A stretch of DNA of 64,000 nucleotides from Pseudomonas prosekii (GTDB lineage Bacteria > Pseudomonadota > Gammaproteobacteria > Pseudomonadales > Pseudomonadaceae), in contig NZ_LT629762.1 of NCBI RefSeq assembly GCF_900105155.1, positions 4,659,501 through 4,723,500 of the forward strand. Direction: 5' to 3'. Below the pieces are notes generated by a model. It was not told the DNA's origin. It made no database searches and saw nothing but the letters and a program-made list of their open reading frames with translations. Shown piece after piece: positions 36,064 to 46,393 of this stretch. Each line of letters starts with the position of its first letter. Position 1 is the stretch's first letter. A program made the translations under genes and the position numbers.

Positions 36064-36527
36064 TGCGAGTTCTGTTTGTCTGCCTAGGCAACATTTGCCG
36101 CTCGCCTACCGCTGAAGGCGTGCTGCGCCACAAACTGCGCGAAGCGGGGCTGGCCGGGCAGATTGAAGTGGCTTCGGCCGGCACCGGTGACTGGCATGTC
36201 GGCAAGGCGCCGGACAAGCGCAGTCAAGCGGCGGCCAAGCTGCGCGGTTACGACTTGTCGGCGCAACGCGCGCAGCAAGTCAGCCGGGCCGATTTCTCCA
36301 GTTACGATTTGATCCTCGCGATGGACAACAGCAATCTGCGCAACCTCAAGGCCTTGCAACCGGCCAAGGGCAAAGCTGAGCTGGATTTGTTCCTGCGCCG
36401 TTATGAGTCGGAAGTCGATGAAGTGCCGGACCCGTATTACGACGGCGACCAAGGCTTCGAGTACGTGTTGGATCTGATCGAGCGTGCCAGTGATCGGCTG
36501 GTGATCGAGTTAAAAGGACGGTTATGA
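36063..36527 (+). CDS. Low-molecular-weight protein-tyrosine phosphatase
   Basis: 154 residues with the catalytic P-loop VCLGNICRSP: nucleophile C7 and R13, and the general acid in DPYYDGD near residue 120. It probably dephosphorylates a tyrosine kinase or acts on small phosphoesters; the target is unknown, and no exopolysaccharide genes lie near. It overlaps kdsB and murB at its two ends. Confidence 0.94.
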   Translation: MRVLFVCLGNICRSPTAEGVLRHKLREAGLAGQIEVASAGTGDWHVGKAPDKRSQAAAKLRGYDLSAQRAQQVSRADFSSYDLILAMDNSNLRNLKALQPAKGKAELDLFLRRYESEVDEVPDPYYDGDQGFEYVLDLIERASDRLVIELKGRL

Positions 36528-37543
36528 GTTTGCAGGTACAACCCCGGGTTTCGCTCAAGCCGTTCAACAGTTTTGGCGTCGACGTTGAGGCGCAGCTATT
36601 TGCCGAAGCGCACAGCGACACCGATGCCCGTGACGCGCTGGCCTACGCCGACACCCACGCGGTGCCGCTGTTGGTGATCGGTGGCGGCAGCAATTTGCTC
36701 CTGACCGCCGATATTCAGGCACTGGTGCTGCGCATGGCCACGCGCGGGATTCGTGTGTTGAGCGATGACGGCAGCCAAGTGGTGATCGAGGCCGAGGCCG
36801 GTGAGCCTTGGCATCCGTTTGTGCAACACACGCTGGCCGCAGGGTTGTCCGGGCTGGAGAATCTCAGCCTGATCCCCGGCACTGTCGGGGCCGCGCCGAT
36901 GCAAAACATCGGCGCTTACGGGGTCGAGATCAAAGACGTGTTCGCCGGCCTCACGGCGCTGGATCGGCAAACCGGCGAGCTGCGCGATTTCACCCTGCAA
37001 GAATGCAACTTCGCTTATCGCGACAGCGTGTTCAAACAGCAGCCGGGCCGCTGGTTGATTCTGCGGGTGCGCTTTACTTTGAGCCGCGCCGCGCATCTGC
37101 ACCTGGAATACGGCCCGGTGCGTCAGCGCCTGAGCGAGCAGGGCATCGATCAGCCGACGCCGACTGATGTCAGCCAGGCGATTTGCAGCATTCGCAGCGA
37201 AAAACTCCCGGACCCGGCGGTGCTCGGCAATGCCGGCAGTTTCTTCAAAAACCCGTTGGTGCCGGCGTCGCTGGTTGCGCAACTGAAGGTCGAATACCCG
37301 GACTTGGTGGCGTACGCGCAAGCCGACGGGCAGATGAAACTGGCGGCCGGTTGGCTGATCGAGAAGGCTGGCTGGAAAGGTTTCCGCGACGCTGATGCCG
37401 GCGTGCACAAATTGCAGGCGCTGGTGCTGGTCAACTACGGCGGCGCGACCGGGCTGCAACTGCTCGAACTGGCGCAACGCATCCAGCAAGACATTTCGCA
37501 ACGATTCGGCGTCGAGCTGGAAATGGAGCCTAATCGTTATTGA
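36524..37543 (+). CDS. murB: UDP-N-acetylenolpyruvoylglucosamine reductase
   Basis: 339-residue FAD enzyme of peptidoglycan precursor synthesis (reduction to UDP-MurNAc). The FAD-binding GGGSNLL motif is at about residues 50-56, LSGLENLSLIPGTVGAAPMQNIGAYG is typical, and the catalytic serine lies in GNAGSFFKNP. The length fits the longer E. coli-like type I. It ends the lpxK-kdsB chain, and a strong terminator follows. Confidence 0.96.
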   Translation: MSLQVQPRVSLKPFNSFGVDVEAQLFAEAHSDTDARDALAYADTHAVPLLVIGGGSNLLLTADIQALVLRMATRGIRVLSDDGSQVVIEAEAGEPWHPFVQHTLAAGLSGLENLSLIPGTVGAAPMQNIGAYGVEIKDVFAGLTALDRQTGELRDFTLQECNFAYRDSVFKQQPGRWLILRVRFTLSRAAHLHLEYGPVRQRLSEQGIDQPTPTDVSQAICSIRSEKLPDPAVLGNAGSFFKNPLVPASLVAQLKVEYPDLVAYAQADGQMKLAAGWLIEKAGWKGFRDADAGVHKLQALVLVNYGGATGLQLLELAQRIQQDISQRFGVELEMEPNRY

Positions 37544-37568
37544 GGCTACGCTTTCAAGATCGAATTCG

Positions 37569-37604
37569 AAGCCCTGCACACTTCAAATGTGCAGGGCTTT
37601 TTTG
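37569..37604 (+). terminator. Terminator after murB
   Basis: AAGCCCTGCACA..TGTGCAGGGCTT stem with an eight-T tract, 26 bases after the stop. It closes the envelope gene run. Confidence 0.93.
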
Positions 37605-37798
37605 TTAACGCTGGGTTAACTTAGCCACCTAACGATGCAACCATTTGTTTCACCCATTTATTTAACGACAGGCCCGACGCAGACGCTTCCGTCCGCGTAA
37701 GAGAGCCGATTAGCCTGAGCCGATCTGTTGAACCCACCGCCATCCCCCGGCGGCAGATTGCTCGACCCCATGACCAAACCAAATATGCGGGCGTGCCC

Positions 37799-38269
37799 AT
37801 GATTACCCTGAAACTCAATGGCCAAGACCATCAACTCGACGTCACCGAAGACATGCCGCTGCTCTGGGCGATTCGCGATGTCGCCGGTTACAACGGCACC
37901 AAGTTCGGCTGCGGCATGGGCCTGTGTGGCGCCTGCACCATCCACATTGACGGGCTGCCGGCGCGCAGCTGCATCACGCCGATTGGCTCGGTCGTCGGCC
38001 AGGACGTGCGCACCATCGATAACCTGCACGCCGACCCGGTCGGGCAAGTCGTTCAGCAAGCCTGGCTCGACACCGCCGTGGCCCAGTGCGGTTTCTGCCA
38101 GGGCGGGCAAATCATGTCCGCCACCGCACTGCTCAAGACCAACCCGAACCCCAGCGACGAGCAGATCGAAGAAGCGATGGTCGGCAACATCTGCCGTTGC
38201 GGCACTTACAACCGGATCAAGACTGCGATCCGCCAAGCCTCTACTCATCTGAAGGAGGCCAAGGCATGA
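37799..38269 (+). CDS. 2Fe-2S subunit of a molybdenum hydroxylase (IorA-like)
   Basis: 156-residue small subunit of the xanthine-oxidase superfamily. The plant-type 2Fe-2S cluster ligands are C38, C43, C46 and C58 (FGCGMGLCGAC), and the second all-helical cluster domain uses C97, C100, C132 and C134 (CGFCQGG, ICRCGTY). It passes electrons from the molybdopterin subunit encoded by the next gene. ATG at 37799 is chosen; a GTG two codons earlier is possible. It has no signal peptide, so it is likely exported piggy-back with its Tat partner. The 195 bases upstream hold no gene. Confidence 0.93.
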   Translation: MITLKLNGQDHQLDVTEDMPLLWAIRDVAGYNGTKFGCGMGLCGACTIHIDGLPARSCITPIGSVVGQDVRTIDNLHADPVGQVVQQAWLDTAVAQCGFCQGGQIMSATALLKTNPNPSDEQIEEAMVGNICRCGTYNRIKTAIRQASTHLKEAKA

Positions 38270-40593
38270 GCCAGCTGCCGAAAGATTTTGCCCTGAGCAA
38301 CTTGAGTAATATGAGCCGGCGCGGCTTTCTCAAAGGCGTCGGTGCCACCAGTGCGCTGGTGGTCGCGGCGAGTTGGGGTTTGCCCGATGCTTTCGCTGAG
38401 GAAAAAGACAAGAAGTTCGGCGCCGAAGGCATGCCCAACGGCTGGATCGACGATCCGAAGGTCTACGTCAGCATCGCCACCGACGGCACGGTCACCGTGG
38501 TCTGCAACCGCTCGGAAATGGGCCAGGGCGTGCGCACCAGTCTGAGCATGGTTGTCGCCGATGAACTCGACGCCGATTGGGCGCGGGTCAAAGTGCAACA
38601 GGCGCCGGGCGACGAAGTGCGTTTCGGCAACCAGGACACCGACGGCTCGCGCAGCATGCGCCACTGGTACGAACCGATGCGTCGCTGCGGTGCCGCCGCG
38701 CGAGCCATGCTTGAACAAGCCGCCGCTGATCAGTGGAAAGTCCCGGTCGGCGAATGCCGCGCGCAATTACACAAAGTCGTGCACCAACCGAGCAAACGTG
38801 AACTCGGTTACGGCGAATTGGCCGCTGCCGCGGGTGCGCTGGCCGTACCGGCGCGCGACAGCCTGCGGCTCAAGCAGCCGTCAGAGTTTCGCTATATCGG
38901 CAAGGAAGGCGTGCGCGCCATCGACGGTGACGACATCGTCAATGGCCGCGCGGTGTACGGCGCCGATGTGCATTTCGAGGGCATGCTCTACGCGACAATC
39001 GCCCGCCCGCCGGTGTACGGCGGCAAGGTCAAAACGGTGGATGACAGCGCCGCGCTGAAAGTCCCCGGCGTGATAAAAGTCTTGCAGATCGAAGGTCGTC
39101 CGTTGCCATCGGAGTTTCAGCCGTTGGGCGGTGTGGCCGTGGTGGCGAGCAATACCTGGGCGGCGATCAAGGGCCGCGAGGCGCTGAAAATCGAGTGGGA
39201 CGACGGCCCGAATGCCAGTTACGACTCGATTGCCTACCGCAAGGAACTGGAAGCCGCTTCGCTGAAACCCGGCAAAGTGGTGCGCAACACCGGCGACATC
39301 GACAAAGCCTTGAGCGGCGCCGACACGTTGGAAGCGTCTTACTATTTGCCGCATCTGGCGCAGGCACCGATGGAGCCGATGGTCGCCATCGCGCGCTTCA
39401 AGGACGGCGTGATCGAAGCCTGGGCGCCAAGCCAGGCACCGCAAGTCACCCGCGAGCGGATCGGCGAACGCCTCGGTGTGCCGTTCGATAACGTCACGTT
39501 CAATGTCACATTGCTCGGTGGTGGTTTCGGGCGTAAGTCGAAACCGGATTTCGTCGTCGAAGCGGCGATCCTTGCCAAGGAATTCCCCGGCAAAGCGCTG
39601 CGCGTGCAATGGACGCGTGAAGACGACATCCATTGTTCGTACTTCCACACCGTGTCGGCTGAATACCTGAAAGCCAGTCTGGACAAGGACGGCATGCCGT
39701 CGGGCTGGTTGCACCGCACCGTGGCGCCGAGCATCACCGCGCTGTTTGCGCCGGGCATGAACCACGAAGCAGCGTTCGAGTTGGGCATGGGTTTCACCAA
39801 CATGGCGTACGCGATTCCCAATGTGCGCCTGGAAAACCCGGAAGCGACCGTGCGCACGCGGGTCGGCTGGTATCGCTCGGTGTCGAACATTCCTCACGGT
39901 TTCGCGATCCAGACCTTTGTTGACGAATTGGCCCACAAGGCCGGGCAGGATCCGCTGAAGTATCAGATCAAGTTGCTCGGCCCGGATCGCAAGATTGATC
40001 CGCGCACCTTGAGTGAAGAGTGGAATTACGGCGAATCTCCGGAGCGTTATCCAATCGATACCGCGCGCATGCGCACCGTTTTGGAAACTGCGGCCAAGGC
40101 TGCCGGTTGGGGTCGGCAATTGCCCAAGGGCCGAGGCCTGGGGCTGGCGGTGCATTACAGCTTCGTCACCTATGTGGCGGCGGTGATTGAAGTCGAGGTC
40201 AAGGACGATGGCACGTTGATCGTGCACAAGGCTGACATTGCGGTGGATTGCGGGCCGCAGATCAACCCCGAGCGCATCCGTTCGCAGTTCGAAGGCGCTT
40301 GCGTGATGGGCCTCGGCAACGCGGTGCTCGGCGAGATCAGCTTCAAGGACGGCAAGGTCCAGCAGGACAACTTCCACATGTACGAAGTGGCGCGCATGTC
40401 GCTGGCACCGAAGGAAGTCGCGATCCATCTGGTTACGCCACCGGGCGAGGTGCCATTGGGCGGCGTCGGCGAACCGGGTGTGCCGCCGATTGCCCCGGCA
40501 TTGTGTAACGCGATTTTTGCCGCGACCGGCAAACGCATTCGCGACTTGCCGGTGCGTTATCAGTTGCAGGGCTGGCAGAAGGCTGAAGCCTGA
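38266..40593 (+). CDS. Molybdopterin-binding subunit, IorB-like, Tat-exported
   Basis: 775 residues. The N-terminus has a Tat signal with R18-R19 in MSRRGFLKG and a hydrophobic run ending near [15 protein letters not shown], so the folded enzyme acts in the periplasm. The body is the IorB/aldehyde-dehydrogenase type of molybdopterin subunit, with [14 protein letters not shown] around residue 420 and the catalytic glutamate in GVGEPGVPP near the C-terminus. It oxidises an aldehyde or N-heteroaromatic substrate by hydroxylation; which one cannot be read. The start overlaps the 2Fe-2S gene stop and has GAAGGAGG upstream. No cytochrome c subunit gene follows, unlike many related operons. Confidence 0.92.
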   Translation: MSQLPKDFALSNLSNMSRRGFLKGVGATSALVVAASWGLPDAFAEEKDKKFGAEGMPNGWIDDPKVYVSIATDGTVTVVCNRSEMGQGVRTSLSMVVADELDADWARVKVQQAPGDEVRFGNQDTDGSRSMRHWYEPMRRCGAAARAMLEQAAADQWKVPVGECRAQLHKVVHQPSKRELGYGELAAAAGALAVPARDSLRLKQPSEFRYIGKEGVRAIDGDDIVNGRAVYGADVHFEGMLYATIARPPVYGGKVKTVDDSAALKVPGVIKVLQIEGRPLPSEFQPLGGVAVVASNTWAAIKGREALKIEWDDGPNASYDSIAYRKELEAASLKPGKVVRNTGDIDKALSGADTLEASYYLPHLAQAPMEPMVAIARFKDGVIEAWAPSQAPQVTRERIGERLGVPFDNVTFNVTLLGGGFGRKSKPDFVVEAAILAKEFPGKALRVQWTREDDIHCSYFHTVSAEYLKASLDKDGMPSGWLHRTVAPSITALFAPGMNHEAAFELGMGFTNMAYAIPNVRLENPEATVRTRVGWYRSVSNIPHGFAIQTFVDELAHKAGQDPLKYQIKLLGPDRKIDPRTLSEEWNYGESPERYPIDTARMRTVLETAAKAAGWGRQLPKGRGLGLAVHYSFVTYVAAVIEVEVKDDGTLIVHKADIAVDCGPQINPERIRSQFEGACVMGLGNAVLGEISFKDGKVQQDNFHMYEVARMSLAPKEVAIHLVTPPGEVPLGGVGEPGVPPIAPALCNAIFAATGKRIRDLPVRYQLQGWQKAEA

Positions 40594-41576
40594 TGGACAG
40601 CGTCGATCTGAACGTCCTGCGCAGCGTCCTCGAATGGCGCCGCGCCGGTCAGCGCGTGATGTTGTACAGCGTGGTCCAGACCTGGGGCACCGCGCCCCGG
40701 GCACCTGGCGCGATGCTGGCGTTGCGCGAGGACGGTGTGGTGATCGGCTCGGTGTCCGGCGGTTGCGTCGAGGACGACCTGATTGCGCGGTTGCACGACG
40801 GGCGGATTCCGCCTGACGGGCCGCCGGTGCAATTGATCACTTACGGCGTTACCCGCGAGGAGGCCGCGCGGTTCGGGTTGCCTTGCGGCGGCACGTTGCG
40901 CCTGACCGAGGAGCGCGTCGGCGATCCAGCATGGGTCGCCGAATTGCTGGCGCGTTGTGAAGACCATGAAATCGTCGCGCGTCTGCTGGATATCTCCAGC
41001 GGCGAAGTGCTGCTGGAGCCCGCGAGCAAGACCGACGCGCTGAGTTTCGACGGCAATACGTTGCGCGCGATCTACGGGCCACGCTGGCGTCTGATGCTGA
41101 TCGGTGCGGGGCAGTTGTCGCGTTATGTCGCGGAAATGGCGCGGCTGCTGGATTTCGAAGTGCTGATCTGCGATCCACGCACGGAGTTCGTCTACGGCTG
41201 GGAAGAACAGCACGGCCGATTCGTCACGGGCATGCCCGATGAAGCGGTGCTGAACATTCAGACCGACGAGCGCACGGCCATTGTTGCGCTGACCCACGAT
41301 CCACGCCTGGATGACATGGCGCTGCTGACTGCGCTTGATTCCAGGGCGTTTTACGTCGGTGCGCTGGGTTCGCGGGTCAACAGTCAGAAACGCCGCGACA
41401 ACCTGGCTCAGCTAGGCTTGTCAGCACAGGCCATCGAGCGGCTGCACGGCCCGATCGGCCTGCACATCGGCAGCCACACTCCGGCTGAAATCGCTTTGTC
41501 GCTGCTGGCCGAAATTGTCGCGATCAAAAACGGCATCGAGCTGAAACAGAAGAAGCCGTTGCGGGAGGACGTATGA
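40593..41576 (+). CDS. XdhC-family molybdenum cofactor insertion chaperone
   Basis: 327 residues: N-terminal XdhC domain (APGAMLALREDGVVIGSVSGGCVEDDL) and C-terminal Rossmann-like domain beginning RLMLIGAGQLS near residue 166. XdhC binds and sulfurates the cofactor before inserting it in xanthine-oxidase-type enzymes. The start overlaps the molybdopterin-subunit stop (TGATG), so expression is coupled to its client. Confidence 0.92.
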   Translation: MDSVDLNVLRSVLEWRRAGQRVMLYSVVQTWGTAPRAPGAMLALREDGVVIGSVSGGCVEDDLIARLHDGRIPPDGPPVQLITYGVTREEAARFGLPCGGTLRLTEERVGDPAWVAELLARCEDHEIVARLLDISSGEVLLEPASKTDALSFDGNTLRAIYGPRWRLMLIGAGQLSRYVAEMARLLDFEVLICDPRTEFVYGWEEQHGRFVTGMPDEAVLNIQTDERTAIVALTHDPRLDDMALLTALDSRAFYVGALGSRVNSQKRRDNLAQLGLSAQAIERLHGPIGLHIGSHTPAEIALSLLAEIVAIKNGIELKQKKPLREDV

Positions 41577-42163
41577 GTGAGCCGGTTGGCGTGATCGTGC
41601 TGGCGGCGGGGCAGGGCAGTCGGTTTCGCCAGGTTGCCGGTGCTGATAAAGACAAATTGCTGGCCGATTGCACCGGTCGCGATGGCGCTGTGCGTTCGGT
41701 GATCGAGCAGGTGCTGGTGAGTTTGCCGGCATCGCTGCACAAACGCGTGCTGGTGACCACCGAGGATCGCCCGCAAGTGATTCGCATGGCGCAGGCGTAC
41801 GGCTTCGAAATTGTGCTGATCGAATCGACCGGCATGGGCGACAGCATCGCTGCCGGCGTGGCGGCGTGTGCCGAGCTTGATGGTTGGTTGATCGTGCTCG
41901 GGGATATGCCGTTTATCCTGCCTTCGAGTGTTGAGCGGGTGGTGGCGGGGATGGCCGAGGATTGCATCAGCGTTGCGGTGCATGAGGGCGACCATGGGCA
42001 CCCGGTGGGATTTGGGCGGCGTTTCGGTCCTGAGTTGATGAAGTTGTCGGGTGACCGTGGGGCCAAGCCGTTGTTCGCGCAGGCGCGGGTGGTGGAAGTG
42101 GCGGTGGATGATCCCGGCGTGTTGTGGGATGTGGATGTGCCGCAGAGGTTGGTCTTCCAGTAG
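41573..42163 (+). CDS. MocA-type molybdenum cofactor cytidylyltransferase
   Basis: 196-residue nucleotidyltransferase with the NTP-binding VIVLAAGQGSRF at about residues 7-18, and GDMPFILPSS around the metal site. Members make molybdopterin cytosine dinucleotide, the cofactor form used by Tat-exported enzymes of the IorB class. It overlaps the XdhC gene by four bases, so the four-gene set encodes enzyme plus dedicated maturation. GTP versus CTP use is inferred from context. Confidence 0.88.
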   Translation: MSEPVGVIVLAAGQGSRFRQVAGADKDKLLADCTGRDGAVRSVIEQVLVSLPASLHKRVLVTTEDRPQVIRMAQAYGFEIVLIESTGMGDSIAAGVAACAELDGWLIVLGDMPFILPSSVERVVAGMAEDCISVAVHEGDHGHPVGFGRRFGPELMKLSGDRGAKPLFAQARVVEVAVDDPGVLWDVDVPQRLVFQ

Positions 42164-42178
42164 TTCTGCCGCAGTTCC

Positions 42179-42270
42179 TTGTGGGAGCGAGCTTGCTCGC
42201 GATAGCAGCTTGATATTCAACATTTATGCAAGCTGACTCACCGCCATCGCGAGCAAGCTCGCTCCCACAG
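42179..42270. repeat. REP pair (BIME)
   Basis: Inverted GTGGGAGCGAGCTTGCTCGC-type units flank about 40 bases, between the MocA-type gene and rne. Confidence 0.85.
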
Positions 42271-42286
42271 AGATTGTGGTGAACAT

Positions 42287-42325
42287 AAAAAAAGCCCCGC
42301 CTGGATCACCAGGCGGGGCTTTTTA
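42287..42325. terminator. Bidirectional terminator between the MocA-type gene and rne
   Basis: AAAAAAAGCCCCGCCTGG..CCAGGCGGGGCTTTTT: strong stem with tracts on both strands. It serves both convergent genes. Confidence 0.92.
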
Positions 42326-42338
42326 ATGGCCGATGGAA

Positions 42339-45300
42339 TCAGACGAGGGGTTTAGGCTCGTGTTCTTTTTCCAGGGCTTGATCGTGTTGCTGTACCGCGT
42401 CTTGAACGGAGCGTGGCGCTTCGTCGATAGCGGATTCAGCTGTGCCAACAGCAGGCGCTTCAGCAGTCGGGGCAGGGGCTGCCTCGGCAACTTCAGCAGC
42501 GACCGGAGCAGCAGAAGCAGCCTGTTCGGCTTCTTTCTGCAGACGTTCGGCTTCACGCTTGCGGCGACGCACTTCACGTGGGTCGTTCGGCGCGCGGCCG
42601 TTTTCAGTCAGAGCGCTGACCGCAGCAGCTTCGACAACCGGTGCAGCCACTTCGGCAACAACCGGTGCTTCAACCACTGGAGCAGGCTCGGTAGCGGCAA
42701 CCACTGGCTCGGCGACCACTGCTTCAGCGACTGGCGCTTCAAACGACGGCGCTTTGAATGCCGGAGCTTCATTTACTGGAGCTTCAACAACTGGAGCCTC
42801 GACTACCGGAGCTTCAATCGACGGAGCTTCCACTGCCGCAGCTTCAGCGACTGGCGCTGGTGCCTCGACGGTTGGCTCAGCGGCTACTGGCTCGGAGACC
42901 CAGTTGAACGCGGTTTGCTCTTCACGCACTTCGCGAACGGCTTCGGTGACTGTTTCGGTCGATGTTTCCGGAGTTGCCTGATGGGCAGCTTCGGCGACAA
43001 AAGCAGGCTCGGCAGCAGCTTGAACTTCAGGCTGTGCTTCACGAACCGGCGCGACTTCGATTTCCGGCGATGCCGTGGCTTCTACCGGAGTAGTCGCTTC
43101 AACAACCGGCGCTTCTACCGGGGCAGTTTCCTGCACGGCGGCGGTGGCGCGTTCGGCTTGCTCGTTAGCCTGAGCTTCGGCCGGAGCGCTGATCACGCTG
43201 CTGGCGACGGCTGCAGTAACGGCCAGGCCGGCGGCCAGATCACCAGCGCTTGGTGCCTGGTGGTTGTCGTTGCCTTCGCTGCCTTCGGCGGACTCGGATT
43301 CTTCCGAACCTTCGATCACGTTGCCGTTGGCATCGCGTTGACGCTCGCGACGGTTGCTGCGACGACGCTGGCCACGGGAGCGGCGGCGTGGACGATCGCC
43401 TTCGGCGTTGTCCTGACCGTCTTCCTGCAGTTGCTCTTCGTTGGTCAGCTCTTCTTCAGCGACGGCGGCAACAGCTTGCTCGGCACGTGGTTGACGCTCT
43501 TCACGCGGTTGGCGTGGCGCGCGTTCTTCACGTGGCTGGCGCGCTGGACGCTCTTCCGCCGTGGTCGCGGTGGCAACAGTGCCAACAGCGGCTACGGCAG
43601 CAGCAGTCGGAGCGGCGTCGAGTGGTTCACGCAGTTCACGGACGCGTTCTTCACGATCACCGCCGCGAGGCTTGCGGTCTTCGCGAGGCGCGCGCGGTGC
43701 ACGTTCTTCACGAGGGGCGCGAGGTGCGCGTTCTTCGCGAGCAACGGCCGGAGTTGCGGTTTCTTCACGAGCTTCGCGTGGTTGACGCTCTTCGCGTGGC
43801 TCACGTGGTGCGCGTTCTTCACGCGGTGCACGGTCCTCGCGAGGTTTGCGTTCTTCATCGCGGCGACCGTTACGGTTGCGGCTCTGCTGACGACCGTTGC
43901 GGCGCTCTTCGTTACGCGCTGGACGCTCGGTGGTCGCTGGTTTCTCAACCACAACCGGAGCGGCTGGCTCTTCTTTGGTCGCGAACAGGCTGACCAGCGA
44001 TTTCACCAGGCCTTTGAACAGGCTCGGCTCTGGCACGGCAACCGGTGCTGCGACAGGCGCAGGGGCGGCGACTTCGGTCGGCACTGGCGCGTTGGCGCGA
44101 GCCGGCGCAGTTTTAACCGCGGCTTCCTGGCGAACCAGAGTGCGGGTGGCAGCGGCAGGCTGAACTTCTTCCACTTCGGCAGCGGCAGCAGCGATTTCGT
44201 AGCTGGACTGATTGATGTGCGCTTCCGGGCTGTCATCACGCAGACGCTGAACTTCGAAGTGCGGCGTTTCGAGGTGGTCGTTCGGCAGAATGACGATGCG
44301 GGCACGGGTGCGCAGTTCGATCTTGGTGATCGAGTTGCGTTTTTCGTTGAGCAGGAACGCGGCCACCGGGATCGGCACTTGTGCGCGAACTTCGGCGGTG
44401 CGGTCTTTCAGGGCTTCTTCTTCGATCAGGCGCAGGATCGCCAGCGACAGCGATTCAACGTCACGGATGATGCCGGTGCCGTTGCAACGCGGGCAGACGA
44501 TGCCGCTGCTTTCGCCGAGCGATGGACGCAGGCGTTGGCGGGACATTTCCAGCAGGCCGAAGCGCGAGATGCGACCGACTTGCACGCGAGCGCGGTCGGC
44601 TTCCAGGCATTCGCGGACTTTCTCTTCCACGGCGCGCTGGTTCTTGGCAGGGGTCATGTCGATGAAGTCGATGACGATCAGGCCGCCGATGTCGCGCAAG
44701 CGCAACTGACGGGCGATTTCTTCGGCGGCTTCAAGGTTGGTCTGCAGGGCGGTTTCTTCGATGTCGCTGCCTTTGGTGGCGCGCGCCGAGTTGATGTCGA
44801 TGGACACCAGGGCTTCGGTCGGATCGATAACGATGGAGCCGCCGGAAGGCAGTTCGACAACGCGCTGGAAGGCGGTTTCGATCTGGCTTTCGATCTGGAA
44901 ACGGTTGAACAGCGGAACGCTGTCTTCGTAGAGCTTGATCTTGCTCGCGTACTGCGGCATCACCTGGCGGATGAAGGTCAGGGCTTCGTCCTGCGCTTCA
45001 ACGCTGTCGATCAGCACTTCGCCGATGTCCTGGCGCAGGTAATCGCGGATGGCGCGGATGATCACGTTGCTTTCCTGATAGATCAGGAATGGCGCGGAGC
45101 GATCCAGCGAGGCTTCTTTGATGGCGGTCCAGAGTTGCAGCAGGTAATCGAGGTCCCACTGCATTTCTTCGCTGCTGCGGCCCAGGCCGGCAGTGCGCAC
45201 GATCAGACCCATGTCGGCTGGAGCAACCAGGCCGTTCAGGGCTTCACGCAGTTCGTTGCGCTCTTCACCTTCGATGCGACGGGAGATACCGCCGGCACGC

Positions 45301-45695
45301 GGGTTGTTCGGCATCAGCACGAGGTAACGACCGGCCAGGCTGATGAACGTGGTCAGGGCTGCGCCCTTGTTGCCGCGTTCTTCTTTTTCGACCTGAACGA
45401 TGACTTCCTGGCCTTCGGTCAGGACGTCCTTGATGTTGACGCGGCCTTCGGGGGCTTTCTTGAAGTATTCGCGGGAGATTTCTTTGAGGGGCAGGAAGCC
45501 GTGGCGCTCGGAGCCGAAATCGACAAAGGCAGCCTCAAGGCTTGGTTCGATGCGAGTAATCCGGCCTTTATAGATGTTGGCCTTCTTCTGCTCGCGTGCA
45601 CCGGATTCGATGTCCAGGTCGTAGAGGCGTTGGCCATCTACCAGTGCAACACGCAACTCTTCGGGTTGAGTTGCGTTAATCAGCATTCTTTTCAT
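42339..45695 (-). CDS. rne: Ribonuclease E
   Basis: 1118-residue endoribonuclease, core of the RNA degradosome. The N-terminal catalytic half starts [21 protein letters not shown] as in E. coli. An S1 RNA-binding domain follows at about residues 35-120, then the DNase-I-like region with [15 protein letters not shown] and the magnesium-site [12 protein letters not shown], then the zinc-link CPRCNGTG. The C-terminal half (from about residue 520) is low-complexity: arginine-rich REERAPR-type repeats that suit RNA binding, then alanine/proline/glutamate-rich tails with short degradosome-like motifs. The start lacks a strong ribosome site, as expected for an autoregulated mRNA. Confidence 0.97.
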   Translation of the reverse strand: MKRMLINATQPEELRVALVDGQRLYDLDIESGAREQKKANIYKGRITRIEPSLEAAFVDFGSERHGFLPLKEISREYFKKAPEGRVNIKDVLTEGQEVIVQVEKEERGNKGAALTTFISLAGRYLVLMPNNPRAGGISRRIEGEERNELREALNGLVAPADMGLIVRTAGLGRSSEEMQWDLDYLLQLWTAIKEASLDRSAPFLIYQESNVIIRAIRDYLRQDIGEVLIDSVEAQDEALTFIRQVMPQYASKIKLYEDSVPLFNRFQIESQIETAFQRVVELPSGGSIVIDPTEALVSIDINSARATKGSDIEETALQTNLEAAEEIARQLRLRDIGGLIVIDFIDMTPAKNQRAVEEKVRECLEADRARVQVGRISRFGLLEMSRQRLRPSLGESSGIVCPRCNGTGIIRDVESLSLAILRLIEEEALKDRTAEVRAQVPIPVAAFLLNEKRNSITKIELRTRARIVILPNDHLETPHFEVQRLRDDSPEAHINQSSYEIAAAAAEVEEVQPAAATRTLVRQEAAVKTAPARANAPVPTEVAAPAPVAAPVAVPEPSLFKGLVKSLVSLFATKEEPAAPVVVEKPATTERPARNEERRNGRQQSRNRNGRRDEERKPREDRAPREERAPREPREERQPREAREETATPAVAREERAPRAPREERAPRAPREDRKPRGGDREERVRELREPLDAAPTAAAVAAVGTVATATTAEERPARQPREERAPRQPREERQPRAEQAVAAVAEEELTNEEQLQEDGQDNAEGDRPRRRSRGQRRRSNRRERQRDANGNVIEGSEESESAEGSEGNDNHQAPSAGDLAAGLAVTAAVASSVISAPAEAQANEQAERATAAVQETAPVEAPVVEATTPVEATASPEIEVAPVREAQPEVQAAAEPAFVAEAAHQATPETSTETVTEAVREVREEQTAFNWVSEPVAAEPTVEAPAPVAEAAAVEAPSIEAPVVEAPVVEAPVNEAPAFKAPSFEAPVAEAVVAEPVVAATEPAPVVEAPVVAEVAAPVVEAAAVSALTENGRAPNDPREVRRRKREAERLQKEAEQAASAAPVAAEVAEAAPAPTAEAPAVGTAESAIDEAPRSVQDAVQQHDQALEKEHEPKPLV

Positions 45696-46329
45696 GTAGT
45701 ACCGTCGGTTTCCGGGCTGCCGGAAACGGCGTTCGGCACACACGACTTCTCACGGTCGGTGTCAGGTGCGTCGGGAGTGGTTGGCCATTCCCGTGTCCAG
45801 CGACGTGGCCAATTGGGCCGTTATCGCGACGTACGCGTCCTGCTTGCTGTGGCTACTTAAGCACTCAGTCAGGAGGAGGAATCAACCGGCGGCTGTGGAC
45901 GAGATGAAGCGTCTTGATAAAGCCTATTGCTACACAGTCCAGCGGTTGTGCATCTCCACCCTACACGTATCCCTGATAATTCGGGTGCTGCCGCGCGCAG
46001 AATCCGCAGCGGGTTGGCATTTACCGTGAGCTCCGAAAGGGGAGGTCACGCATCATGGCTAATTTAGGCGTTGTTTCCGAAGCATTCGCTCGGGGTCATT
46101 CGCAGCTGACTGCACTTTGTGAACTGGCCATGAATATTGGCGAGCAAAACGAGTGAAAACTCTGCTTTGCGGCTTGATTCAGGCCTCATGTCACCTGCGC
46201 TCGTTACACCTGCAAACTCCACCGTTACGTAGCGAAAGCCCCGTAGGACGGCCTCGCGTCCTGGTGAATTGCGTTGGTCAGGGCCGGTTTTTGACCGTTA
46301 GTCCGCTGTCCAGGCCGCTTTTGGCGGCG
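45696..46329 (-). promoter_or_regulatory. Long 5' leader of rne
   Basis: About 634 nt between the predicted rne start site and its ATG, with no credible gene. In enterics the leader carries hairpins by which RNase E senses its own level. The sequence here is not recognisably the same, but length and position suggest an analogous role. Confidence 0.6.
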
Positions 46330-46335
46330 TTCGCG

Positions 46336-46364
46336 ACTATAGCAGCAATGATTAAGTGCTTCAA
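46336..46364 (-). promoter_or_regulatory. rne promoter
   Basis: Minus-strand TTGAAG (46364-46359), 17-base spacer, TATAGT (46341-46336), close to sigma-70 consensus. It gives a start near 46329. Confidence 0.75.
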
Positions 46365-46393
46365 TTCCATAAAAAATTGTTATCATCCGCGCC

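Noticed and set aside
38881..40704. A 607-codon open frame on the minus strand opposite the hydroxylase subunit
   Set aside because: Antisense shadow of a well-supported gene.
42333..45860. A 1175-codon open frame on the plus strand opposite rne
   Set aside because: It is an antisense shadow of rne. The product is a low-complexity mix of phenylalanine, arginine, glycine and serine that follows from rne codon usage, with no ribosome site or family resemblance.
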